Of a DNA stretch of 64,000 nt, positions 19,254 through 27,081 are shown piece after piece. Position 1 is the first letter of the stretch, and the number at the start of each line of letters is the position of its first letter. Source of the stretch: Pseudomonas denitrificans (nom. rej.) (GTDB lineage Bacteria > Pseudomonadota > Gammaproteobacteria > Pseudomonadales > Pseudomonadaceae); the NCBI RefSeq assembly GCF_008807415.1, contig NZ_CP043626.1, forward strand, positions 2,790,001-2,854,000. Direction: 5' to 3'. Under the pieces are notes generated by a model that saw nothing but the letters and a program-made list of their open reading frames with translations, had not been told where the DNA came from and did no database searches. The translations under genes were made by a program, and so were the position numbers.

Positions 19254-19649
19254 TCAACCCTCCTGCCTCCGCGGCAGATCATCCACCGTGTCGAACCACG
19301 AAAGCTGCGACGAACACCAGACATGGCACTGCGGCTTCATGTATTCCGGCTCATCCAGGGTCACAGTGTTGAGCCCCACCGTCTCGCCGTCGCGCACGCG
19401 GAACTCCATCGGCGTGCCGCACTTCACGCAGAAGCGCCGCTCGCCGTCCGGGCTTGAGCGCCACATTCCCAATTCGCCGGCGGTATACGCGAAGCCCGTC
19501 AGCGGAATCACCGCCCAGGGCACTGCCGGCGCGGCATTGGACTTCTGGCAGATGCGGCAGTGGCAGTAACCGGTCTCTTCCGGCTGGGCATCCACCCGGT
19601 AGCGCACCGCGCCGCAGGCGCAGCCGCCGAACAGGGGCAAAGGCAACAT
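19254..19649 (-). CDS. GFA-family protein (glutathione-dependent formaldehyde-activating-like)
   Basis: Protein of 131 residues with the zinc-binding Cys pattern of the GFA/CENP-V fold: GGCACGAVRY near the N-terminus, YCHCRICQKSNAA near residue 30 and FCVKCGTPMEF near residue 75. Most bacterial members do not have a proven substrate, so the formaldehyde role should not be assumed. ATG 19649 is preferred over an upstream TTG at 19673 because GGGAG lies 7 bases upstream. It follows the TetR gene by 30 bases on the same strand, so the two are probably co-transcribed. Confidence 0.8.
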   Translation of the reverse strand: MLPLPLFGGCACGAVRYRVDAQPEETGYCHCRICQKSNAAPAVPWAVIPLTGFAYTAGELGMWRSSPDGERRFCVKCGTPMEFRVRDGETVGLNTVTLDEPEYMKPQCHVWCSSQLSWFDTVDDLPRRQEG

Positions 19650-19679
19650 GCTGACGCTCCCGCTATGACCCAAGAAGAC

Positions 19680-20375
19680 TTACAGCCTAGCGAGCATGCC
19701 GAAAGTCTGCAGCACCGCGACACCGGTGAAGAGCAACAGGATTTGTCGTTCGGCCAGGGCGCAGACTTCCCCGCGCTGCTCCGGCGGGCACTCGAGATAG
19801 TCCAGCGACTGCTGGAACAATTGCCGGCTGATCAGCCGCGACAGCTGGTTCAACTCGTTCTCGTCGATGTCCGGCAGCAGGTGGAACTGGCGGATGTCCT
19901 CGGCCATGTCCTCACCGAACTCGTCCATCACTCGCGCCAACGCCTCGCGCAGCACCGGCGACGGCCCATGCAGCTCGCGCACACCAATGATGAAGGCCTG
20001 CGGGTTGCCTTCCACGAAGTCGAAGAACAACCGCACGGTCTCCCGCGTCACCCGCTGGCCACGCTCCAGGTCCAGGCCGAAAGGCACGCTGGCCGCGCCC
20101 TCCCCCGGTTGCGCGCGCTCGGCGGCCTCGCGGCGCAGGTCGCGCAATGGCTGGCGCAGTTGAGTGGCGATGTCGCGAATGATCGCCAGGCCCAGATCAT
20201 CCACGTCACCGAAGTGCCGGTAGAAGGTATTCGGGTTCAGCCCCGCTTCACGCGCCAGCTCGCGCAGCCCGAGGCTGCTCAGGCTGCGCCGGCTGGCCGC
20301 CAGGCGCAGCGCCGCGTCGATCAGCGCGCGCTTGCCGGCGGCCTCCGCTGGCCGTTCTTCCTGTCCGATTTCCAT
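19680..20375 (-). CDS. TetR-family transcriptional regulator
   Basis: Regulator of 231 residues with a typical N-terminal TetR helix-turn-helix (LGLRELAREAGLNPNTFYRHF, about residues 37-57) and an all-helical ligand domain with a long variable C-terminus. The HTH resembles the FabR/DesT-like group, but lipid sensing is only a guess. A GTG at 20396 is an alternative start. It is divergent from the monooxygenase-SDR pair, and the 114-base gap holds two strong palindromes at 20418 and 20444, so it most likely represses that pair and itself. Confidence 0.85.
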   Translation of the reverse strand: MEIGQEERPAEAAGKRALIDAALRLAASRRSLSSLGLRELAREAGLNPNTFYRHFGDVDDLGLAIIRDIATQLRQPLRDLRREAAERAQPGEGAASVPFGLDLERGQRVTRETVRLFFDFVEGNPQAFIIGVRELHGPSPVLREALARVMDEFGEDMAEDIRQFHLLPDIDENELNQLSRLISRQLFQQSLDYLECPPEQRGEVCALAERQILLLFTGVAVLQTFGMLARL

Positions 20376-20417
20376 GTGTCCGGCGCCCGACCCCACCTAA
20401 GGTTGGTTGTTCCTGCG

Positions 20418-20433
20418 GTATACAGATGTCTAC
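20418..20433. promoter_or_regulatory. TetR operator candidate 1 (GTATACAGATGTCTAC)
   Basis: A near-perfect dyad GTAtACA-GA-TGTcTAC. Together with operator 2 it also forms a larger inverted repeat matching in 14 of 16 positions. It lies between the TetR and monooxygenase starts. Confidence 0.7.
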
Positions 20434-20443
20434 ATTTCATCAC

Positions 20444-20459
20444 GTAGACAGTTGTATAC
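20444..20459. promoter_or_regulatory. TetR operator candidate 2 (GTAGACAGTTGTATAC)
   Basis: A dyad of the same GTAKACA-N2-TGTMTAC form, 26 bases centre to centre from operator 1, about two and a half helical turns. It is 30 bases upstream of the monooxygenase ATG, where it would block a promoter. Confidence 0.7.
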
Positions 20460-20489
20460 GCCAGCAATAATCATAACAGGAGCGTGGCC

Positions 20490-22043
20490 ATGAGTACGGT
20501 TGTGAGTACCCAACCAAAGACTGCCCCCAGACACTGCAAGGTCGCCATCATCGGCACCGGGTTCTCCGGGCTGGGCATGGCGATACGCCTGAAGCAGGAA
20601 GGCGAGAATGACTTCCTGCTGTTCGAAAAGGATGCCGGCGTCGGTGGCACCTGGCGGGTCAACAACTACCCGGGCTGCGCCTGCGACGTGCAATCCCACG
20701 TCTACTCCTTCTCCTTCGAGCCGAACCCGGACTGGACGCGCATGTTCGCCCGCCAGCCGGAAATCCGCGCGTACCTGGAGAAGTGCTGGGCGAAGTACCG
20801 CCTGGAAGACAAGACGCTGCTCAACACCGAGATGGCGCGCTTCGAGTGGAACGAGGAACAGCAGCTCTGGCACCTGTTCGACGCCGCCGGCAACCACTAC
20901 ACCGCCAAGGCGGTAGTCTCCGGCATGGGCGCACTGTCGATCCCCTCGATCCCCGCGCTCAAGGGCCTGGAAAACTTCCAGGGCAAGGCCTTCCATTCCC
21001 AGCAGTGGGACCATGACTACGACCTCAAGGGCAAGCGCGTCGCGGTGATCGGTACCGGCGCCTCAGCCATCCAGTTCGTCCCGGAAATCCAGCCGCTGGT
21101 GGCCAAGCTCGACCTCTACCAGCGCACCGCGCCGTGGATCCTGCCCAAGCCGGACCGTGCCATCAGCGACAAGGAGCGTGCGCGCTTTCGCCATTTCCCG
21201 GCCGTGCAGAAACTCTGGCGCGGCGCCCTCTACAGCATGCTCGAAGGCCGTGTACTGGGCTTCACCTTCGCACCCTGGGCAATGAAGCTGGTGGGCAAAC
21301 TGGCCGAGCGCTTCATCCGCCAGCAGGTCAAGGACCCGGACCTGCGCCGCAAGCTGACCCCGGACTACACCATCGGCTGCAAGCGCGTGCTCATGTCGCA
21401 CAACTACTACCCGGCGCTGGCGGCCTCCAACTCCTCGGTGATCGTCGACGGCATCCGCGAGATCAAGGCCGGCAGCATCATCACCAGCGATGGCCGCGAG
21501 CGTCAGGTGGACGCGATCATCTTCGGCACCGGCTTCACCGCTAACGACCCGATCCCGCGCGGCGTGGTGTTCGGCCGGGACGGCGTGGACCTGCTCGACA
21601 CCTGGAAGAACGGCCCGGAAGCCTACAAGGGCACCATGACCCGCGGCTTCCCCAACCTGTTCTTCCTCATGGGCCCGAACACTGGCCTGGGCCACAACTC
21701 GATGGTCTACATGATCGAGTCGCAGATCGCCTACGTGCTGGGCGCCATCAAACTGATGGATCGCCGCGAGCTGCAGAGCGTCGAAGTGAAGCAGGAGGTG
21801 CAGGAGCGCTGGAACGAGAAGCTGCAGCGTGGCCTCAACCACAGCGTATGGAACACCGGCGGCTGCAAGAGCTGGTACCTGCACCCGGTGAGCGGGCGCA
21901 ACTGCACCCTGTGGCCGGGCTTCACCTGGCGCTTCCGCGCCCTGACCAGCCAGTTCGATCCCGGCGCCTATCATCTGAAGGCCAAACCCCTGAGCAGCCC
22001 TGTCGTCCAACCGCAACGCCACGCCGAGGAGGTGCCGGCATGA
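20490..22043 (+). CDS. Flavin-containing Baeyer-Villiger-type monooxygenase
   Basis: FAD- and NADPH-dependent monooxygenase of 517 residues. The FAD Rossmann motif GTGFSG lies near residue 25, the second (NADPH) motif VIGTGASAIQF near residue 185. Between them FQGKAFHSQQW fits the Baeyer-Villiger fingerprint FxGxxxHxxxW exactly. Such enzymes insert oxygen next to a carbonyl, turning ketones into esters or lactones. ATG 20490 has AGGAGCG upstream; the GTG two codons earlier is less likely. The stop overlaps the next gene by 4 bases. An SDR partner that interconverts alcohols and ketones makes a two-step oxidation pathway likely. Confidence 0.9.
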   Translation: MSTVVSTQPKTAPRHCKVAIIGTGFSGLGMAIRLKQEGENDFLLFEKDAGVGGTWRVNNYPGCACDVQSHVYSFSFEPNPDWTRMFARQPEIRAYLEKCWAKYRLEDKTLLNTEMARFEWNEEQQLWHLFDAAGNHYTAKAVVSGMGALSIPSIPALKGLENFQGKAFHSQQWDHDYDLKGKRVAVIGTGASAIQFVPEIQPLVAKLDLYQRTAPWILPKPDRAISDKERARFRHFPAVQKLWRGALYSMLEGRVLGFTFAPWAMKLVGKLAERFIRQQVKDPDLRRKLTPDYTIGCKRVLMSHNYYPALAASNSSVIVDGIREIKAGSIITSDGRERQVDAIIFGTGFTANDPIPRGVVFGRDGVDLLDTWKNGPEAYKGTMTRGFPNLFFLMGPNTGLGHNSMVYMIESQIAYVLGAIKLMDRRELQSVEVKQEVQERWNEKLQRGLNHSVWNTGGCKSWYLHPVSGRNCTLWPGFTWRFRALTSQFDPGAYHLKAKPLSSPVVQPQRHAEEVPA

Positions 22044-22930
22044 AGAACTTCGAGAACAAGGTCGCCGCCATCACCGGCGCAGGCTCCGGCATCGGCCGCG
22101 CCCTGGCCGTGGAACTGGCCTCCCGTGGTTGCCACCTGGCCCTGGCGGACGTGAATGCCGCAGGCCTGGAGGAAACCCGCCAACTGCTCTCCTCCTCCGG
22201 CGTGCGGGTGTCCGTCGACACGGTGAACGTCGCCGACCGCGACCAGGTGCACGCCTGGGCCGACAAGGCCGCCCGCGAGCACGGCAAGGTCAACCTGGTG
22301 TTCAACAACGCCGGCGTCGCCCATGCCGGTACCGTGGAAGCCAGCGACTACGAAGAGTACGAGTGGATCACCAACATCAACTTCTGGGGCGTGGTCTACG
22401 GCACCAAGGCCTTCCTGCCGCACCTGAAGGCTTCCGGTGACGGCCACATCGTCAACGTCTCCAGCGTGTTCGGCCTGTTCTCCCAGCCTGGCATGAGCGC
22501 CTACAACGCCACCAAGTTCGCCGTGCGCGGCTTCACCGAATCGCTGCGCCAGGAGCTGGACATGGAACGTGGCGGTGTCTCCGCCAGCTGCGTGCACCCC
22601 GGCGGGATCAAGACCAACATCGCCAAGACCGCGCGCATGAACGACAGCATGGTCAAGGTCACCGGGCAGAACGCGGAAGCGGCGCGCACCCAGTTCAACG
22701 ACCAGTTGCTGCGCACCACCCCGCAGAAAGCCGCACAGGTGATCATCCGCGGCGTGGAGCGCGATTCGCGGCGCATCCTGATCGGCTCGGACGCCCACGC
22801 CATCGACGTGATGCTGCGCCTGCTGCCGGTCTGGTACCAGAAAGTGGTCACCGGCAGCATGAAGCTGGCCAGGCGCTTCGCTCCCAAGCCCAAGCGCAAG
22901 TCCGCCGCCGAGGGTTACGAGGCCAAGTAA
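22040..22930 (+). CDS. SDR family oxidoreductase paired with the monooxygenase
   Basis: Classical short-chain dehydrogenase of 296 residues: cofactor motif GAGSGIG near residue 13, NNAG near 92, the catalytic Ser in VNVSSVFG and YNATK (YxxxK) near residue 160. It overlaps the monooxygenase stop by ATGA, so the two are co-translated. A C-terminal hydrophobic and basic stretch (KLARRFAPKPKRKSAAEGYEAK) may contact membranes. A plausible role is oxidation of an alcohol to the ketone used by the monooxygenase. The substrate is unknown. A strong terminator follows at 22981. Confidence 0.88.
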   Translation: MKNFENKVAAITGAGSGIGRALAVELASRGCHLALADVNAAGLEETRQLLSSSGVRVSVDTVNVADRDQVHAWADKAAREHGKVNLVFNNAGVAHAGTVEASDYEEYEWITNINFWGVVYGTKAFLPHLKASGDGHIVNVSSVFGLFSQPGMSAYNATKFAVRGFTESLRQELDMERGGVSASCVHPGGIKTNIAKTARMNDSMVKVTGQNAEAARTQFNDQLLRTTPQKAAQVIIRGVERDSRRILIGSDAHAIDVMLRLLPVWYQKVVTGSMKLARRFAPKPKRKSAAEGYEAK

Positions 22931-22980
22931 CGCGCCAATCTGAAGCTTCCAGGCAAAGAGTCCCTTTTTCCCTGTCGGGC

Positions 22981-23022
22981 CGGCGCCCATCCCCCTTACC
23001 CCCGGATGGGCGCCGTTTTTTT
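22981..23022 (+). terminator. Terminator of the monooxygenase-SDR operon
   Basis: Perfect 12-base arms (22981-22992 and 23004-23015) are followed by seven T residues. Confidence 0.92.
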
Positions 23023-23045
23023 CAGGGATCATTGCCGGACAGCGA

Positions 23046-23858
23046 TCACCGACGGGTCAGCACCACCTCCAGATATTCGCTGGGCACCACCAGCGACGAG
23101 GGGCCCGCGCGATTGCTCGCATCGAGCAGCTGCGTCAGATCACGCTCCAGCAACTTCCCATCCGCTTCCGGCAGGTTGGCGAAAGCCTTGTGCAATGGAC
23201 CGTACCAGTCGCGGAAGACCTCGATGAAATGCGCGGCGGAGCGATAGCGGAAGTTGAAGACCTGCCGCGTCGCACGCAACTCGCCGATCGATCCGTCGAA
23301 CAGCTCGCGCAGATGCTCCTCCCGTCCCCACGCGGACGGCGGACGAACACCCGCCGCCGGCGGGATGTAACCCGAAAGCACCTTGAACACCTGGCCGATG
23401 AAGCCCTCGGGCGTCCAGTTGGCCAGGCCGATGCGCCCGCCGGAACGGCAGACCCGCGCCAGTTCCGACGCGGCTTTCGCCTGGTCGGGGGTGAACATCA
23501 CGCCGAAGGTCGAGACCACCGCATCGAAGCTGCCGGCTTGAAATGGCAGCGCCTCGGCATCGGCCTCGCGGAACTCCACGGCCAGATGCTCCGCACGGGC
23601 GCGCTCGGCGCCCAGCTCCAGCAAACGCGGCACGTAGTCGGTGGATATCACCCGGCATCCGCGCCGGGCGGCGGCCAGGGTGACGTTGCCGTTGCCGGCG
23701 GCGACGTCCAGCACCCGCTCGTCGCAGAGCAGGTCGCAGGCTTCGGCCAGGCGCTCGCCGACGATCTGCAGGGTGGTGCCGATCACGGCGTAGTCGCCGC
23801 TGGCCCAGGTGGCCATCTGGCGTTGTTTCAGGGCATTGAGGTCTACAGCGGTAGTCAT
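23046..23858 (-). CDS. Class I SAM-dependent methyltransferase
   Basis: Methyltransferase of 270 residues with the SAM-binding motif VLDVAAGNGNVTLAAA near residue 49, an acidic residue after the second strand (STDYVPRL) and DAVVSTFGVMFTPD as motif III, close to the UbiE/COQ5-like Methyltransf_11 group. The C-terminal half is variable and gives no substrate. ATG 23858 is preceded by AGGAG; a longer reading from 24200 overlaps the DUF4242 gene and is rejected. It follows the DUF4242 gene by 29 bases and is probably in one operon with it. Confidence 0.85.
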   Translation of the reverse strand: MTTAVDLNALKQRQMATWASGDYAVIGTTLQIVGERLAEACDLLCDERVLDVAAGNGNVTLAAARRGCRVISTDYVPRLLELGAERARAEHLAVEFREADAEALPFQAGSFDAVVSTFGVMFTPDQAKAASELARVCRSGGRIGLANWTPEGFIGQVFKVLSGYIPPAAGVRPPSAWGREEHLRELFDGSIGELRATRQVFNFRYRSAAHFIEVFRDWYGPLHKAFANLPEADGKLLERDLTQLLDASNRAGPSSLVVPSEYLEVVLTRR

Positions 23859-23887
23859 TTGTGGTTCTCCTGACGGGCAAGGCGCGC

Positions 23888-24160
23888 TCATTCGGCGGTG
23901 GTCGGATCGAGGGTGGTGACGACCTGCGATATCCGATTGGCCGGGAAGCCGCCCAGTCGCGCGTGCTCTCGCACGGCGGCTTCGTCGGGGGCTATGTACA
24001 GGCAGTAGATGCGGTCTGCGACCACGTAGCTGTGCAACCACTGCACCTGCGGCCCCAGTTGGTTCAAGACCTTGCAGGACTTCTGCGCGATAGCCTGGAA
24101 ATCGCGGTCGGTCAGGGCTCCGGCGCCGGGGATCTCGCGCTCTATGACGAACTTCGGCAT
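23888..24160 (-). CDS. DUF4242-family small protein
   Basis: Protein of 90 residues (MPKFVIEREIPGAGALTDRDF, then HSYVVADRIYCLYIAPDEAAVREHARLGGFPANRISQV) matching the DUF4242 family, members of which are described as small ferredoxin-like-fold nickel-binding or stress-linked proteins. Function is unknown. GAGAG lies just upstream of ATG 24160. It begins an operon with the methyltransferase, divergent from the OsmC-like gene across a 183-base gap. Confidence 0.75.
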   Translation of the reverse strand: MPKFVIEREIPGAGALTDRDFQAIAQKSCKVLNQLGPQVQWLHSYVVADRIYCLYIAPDEAAVREHARLGGFPANRISQVVTTLDPTTAE

Positions 24161-24343
24161 GACACTCTCCATGGGTGGGCTGATGCGGGTACCGCGACAT
24201 CCCGCACCTTCATGCTGCGCCGCGGCCTGGCCGCCGTCCTGCTCCAGCGTCGGTGTTGCCTGTCCGATCGTCCGGCGGCTCGCCACGGCTTCGCTTTCGC
24301 GCCCAGACTTCGACTGAGAACCCCGCTCCGGAGGCGCCCCTCG

Positions 24344-24877
24344 ATGAGCACGCAAAGCATCCTCGCCGCCCAGCAGCGCCTGGAGCGCCTGGTGCGCCAG
24401 CGGCCTGGCGTCGCCCAGGTCCGCGACGTCCCCGCCACCGCGCTCTGGGAGGGCGGCGGCAAGACGCAGACGCGTCATCCGGACGGCAACCTGATCCATA
24501 CCGACCTGCCGCAGGAACTGGGTGGCGATGGCGAGCGTGTCAGCCCCGGCTGGCTGCTGCGCGCCGCGTTGGCCTCCTGCGCCGTTACACGCATCGCCAT
24601 GCTGGCCGCCGAGCGAGGAATGCAGCCACAGCGGCTGGAGGCGCAAGTCACCAGCGACACCGACCTGCACGGCCTGCTCGGGCTGCGCCGCGAAGATGGC
24701 CAGCACATCCCCGCCGGCCCGTTGGCCGTCCACGTGCAGGTCAGCATCAGCGTGCCGGGTGCCCCGGATGCAGAAGTACGCGAGATGGTCGAGCAGGCCA
24801 TGCGCGTCTCCCCGATGCTCAGCGCACTGGCCGAAGCCGTACCGGTGCGCCTGGACATCGACAGCGGCACCCCCTGA
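24344..24877 (+). CDS. OsmC-family protein lacking one catalytic Cys
   Basis: OsmC/Ohr-fold protein of 177 residues. The conserved helix with the first reactive Cys is clear (GWLLRAALASCAVTRIAMLAAERG, Cys near residue 79). At the position of the second Cys in the usual CPVS motif it reads QAMRVSPML, so the Cys is replaced. Family peroxidases need both thiols, so this is probably not a standard peroxidase. ATG 24344 has GGAGG 9 bases upstream. Its stop overlaps the AraC gene start by one base, so the pair is coupled. Confidence 0.82.
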   Translation: MSTQSILAAQQRLERLVRQRPGVAQVRDVPATALWEGGGKTQTRHPDGNLIHTDLPQELGGDGERVSPGWLLRAALASCAVTRIAMLAAERGMQPQRLEAQVTSDTDLHGLLGLRREDGQHIPAGPLAVHVQVSISVPGAPDAEVREMVEQAMRVSPMLSALAEAVPVRLDIDSGTP

Positions 24878-25851
24878 TGGACGCACTGTCGGAGACCCTG
24901 CGCGTAGTCCGGTTGGTCGGCGCCATTTTCATCAATGCGCGCTTCACCGCGCCCTGGTGCTATCAGTCGCCAAGGGCAGATTCGGTGGTCGAGCTGCTGG
25001 AGCCGGGCGCCGAACAGGTGGTGATCTTCCACCTCATCACCGAGGGAGAATGCTTCGTCGAAATGGGCCGAGCCGAGCCAGTGCGGCTGGTGGCCGGCGA
25101 TGCAGTGATCTTCCCCCAGGGCCACGCCCATCGCATGGCCTCGCAACCCGGCGTCCCACCGGCCACGGGAGCACGACTGGACGCGGTGCTGGCCCGTCGG
25201 CCGCGCCAGTTGGCCTATGGCGGCGGTGGTGCGACGACGCGCCTGGTCTGCGGCTACCTCGCCTGCGACGCACGGCTGGCGAGGCTGCTGCTCGCCGGGC
25301 TGCCGGCGCTGGTGAAGGTCAACGTGCGCGGCTCGGCCGCTGGCGCCTGGCTGGAGTCCTCGGTGCGCTACGCGCTGGCCGAGGCGCGCTCGCCCCGTCC
25401 CGGCGGTGCCGGCGTGCTGGCCAAGCTGGCGGAGGTGTTGTTCATCGAGGTGCTGCGCCTGTACATGGAGGAACAGGGCGAGGACCGCAGCGGCTGGCTG
25501 GCCGGGCTGCACGACCGCATCGTCGGCAGCGCCCTGGGCGCCCTGCACAAGTCACCGGCTCATCCCTGGAGCCTGGAGGAACTGGCGCGCTGCGCCGGTA
25601 CTTCGCGCTCGGTGCTGGCCGAGCGCTTCCTCGGGCTGGTGGGCTGCCCGCCAATGCAGTACCTGACTCAGTGGCGAATGCTGCTGGCCGCCAACCTGCT
25701 GCGCGGCAGCAACGCCCCGCTGGCGCGGATCGCCGAGGACGTCGGCTATCAGACAGACACGGCCTTCAGCCGCGCCTTTCGCCGCGAATACGGCTGCCCG
25801 CCGGCGGCCTGGCGGCGCAGCCAGGCCGCCGGCGCACGCCCGTCGATGTAA
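24877..25851 (+). CDS. AraC-family regulator with cupin sensor
   Basis: Regulator of 324 residues. The N-terminal half is a cupin-type sensor (VELLEPGAEQVVIFHLITEGECFVE, AGDAVIFPQGHAH). The C-terminal half is a two-HTH AraC domain (WSLEELARCAGTSRSVLAERF and RIAEDVGYQTDTAFSRAFRREYGCPPAAWR). It is translationally coupled to the OsmC-like gene through TGATG. It probably controls this operon and perhaps the divergent DUF4242-methyltransferase pair. The effector is unknown. Confidence 0.88.
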   Translation: MDALSETLRVVRLVGAIFINARFTAPWCYQSPRADSVVELLEPGAEQVVIFHLITEGECFVEMGRAEPVRLVAGDAVIFPQGHAHRMASQPGVPPATGARLDAVLARRPRQLAYGGGGATTRLVCGYLACDARLARLLLAGLPALVKVNVRGSAAGAWLESSVRYALAEARSPRPGGAGVLAKLAEVLFIEVLRLYMEEQGEDRSGWLAGLHDRIVGSALGALHKSPAHPWSLEELARCAGTSRSVLAERFLGLVGCPPMQYLTQWRMLLAANLLRGSNAPLARIAEDVGYQTDTAFSRAFRREYGCPPAAWRRSQAAGARPSM

Positions 25852-25857
25852 GGGCGC

Positions 25858-27006
25858 TCAGAGCCCCATCTGCTTGGCGATGATCTCGTTCATGATCTCC
25901 CGCGTGCCGCCGCCAATGGAGAGAATGCGGTTGTCGCGGTACAGCCGCTCCACCAGGCTCTCGCGCATGTAGCCCATGCCGCCCAGTACCTGCACCGCGT
26001 CGTAGGTCACCCGGTCGGCGACGTCGGTGGCGAAGTTCTTGGCCATGGAGATTTCCTTGATCACGCTCTTGCCGGCGGCCATCTTCGCCGCCTGGCGGTA
26101 GGTGAACTCGCGGGACACTTCGACCTGGGTAGCCATCTCCGCCAGCCGGTGCTTGAGCACCTGGAACTTGCCGACCGGCTTGCCGAACGCCTCGCGCTCG
26201 CGGCTCCAGGCCAGCGCCTCGTCCAGCGCCAGCTGCGCGGTCATGTTGGCCATGATCGCCAGGGCCAGACGCTCGCTCTGGAAGTTCGCCATGATGCAGG
26301 CAAAACCCATGTTCTCCGCACCGATGAGATGGTCCACCGGCACCTTGCAGTCGTCGAAGAACAGCTCGGCGGTGTCCGACGCCCACCAGCCCATCTTCTT
26401 CAGCTTGCGGCTGACGGTGAAGCCGGGCGTGCCCTTCTCCACCAGCAGCAGGCTGACGCCGCCGAAGCCATCGCCGCCGGTGCGTACGGCCACGGTGTAG
26501 TAGTCAGCGCGCACACCGCTGGTGATGAAGGTCTTGCTACCGCTGACCCGGTAGTGGTCACCGTCGCGCACGGCGCGGGTCTTCAGGCTGGCGACATCGG
26601 AGCCGCCGGACGGCTCGGTGACGGCCAGTGCCATGATCTTCTCGCCGGCCAGCACCTGCGGCGCGATGCGCTCGCGCAGCTCCGGGCGGCCCCACTTGAT
26701 CAGCGGCGGCAGGCCGATATCCAGCGAACCCAACCCCGCTACCAACCCGCCGGAGCCGCAGCGCATCAGCTCTTCGCTGGCTGCCACCTTGGCGAACAGG
26801 TCGCCCTCGTGGCTGCCGCCGAACGCCTCGGGATAGCCGATGCCGAGGATGCCGGCCTCGCCCGCCTTGCGGTACAGCTCGCGGGGAAACTCCTCCGCCT
26901 CCTCCCAGTCGGCAACGTGGGGCAGGATTTCACGCTCGACGAAGCGCCGCACGCTGTCGCGGACCAGGCGGTGGTTGTCATCGAAGTATTCGGCGAACAC
27001 GGACAT
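25858..27006 (-). CDS. Acyl-CoA dehydrogenase (IVD/LCAD-type active site)
   Basis: FAD-dependent acyl-CoA dehydrogenase of 382 residues. The motif ALAVTEPSGGSDVASL near residue 130 and YDAVQVLGGMGYMRESLVERLYRD near the C-terminus are family signatures. The MCAD-type catalytic Glu before GT is replaced (SIGGGTREIM). The Glu in NFQSERLALA corresponds to the base used by isovaleryl- and long-chain acyl-CoA dehydrogenases, so the enzyme should still be active, perhaps on branched or long chains. GGAGCCTTGCC lies before ATG 27006. It is convergent with the AraC gene, with only 6 bases between. Confidence 0.9.
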   Translation of the reverse strand: MSVFAEYFDDNHRLVRDSVRRFVEREILPHVADWEEAEEFPRELYRKAGEAGILGIGYPEAFGGSHEGDLFAKVAASEELMRCGSGGLVAGLGSLDIGLPPLIKWGRPELRERIAPQVLAGEKIMALAVTEPSGGSDVASLKTRAVRDGDHYRVSGSKTFITSGVRADYYTVAVRTGGDGFGGVSLLLVEKGTPGFTVSRKLKKMGWWASDTAELFFDDCKVPVDHLIGAENMGFACIMANFQSERLALAIMANMTAQLALDEALAWSREREAFGKPVGKFQVLKHRLAEMATQVEVSREFTYRQAAKMAAGKSVIKEISMAKNFATDVADRVTYDAVQVLGGMGYMRESLVERLYRDNRILSIGGGTREIMNEIIAKQMGL

Positions 27007-27081
27007 GGCAAGGCTCCAGACGGTTTGACTGAAACTTACCGAGCGCTTGCTTGGTTTTCAAGGCGAGACACCCGCCATCGG

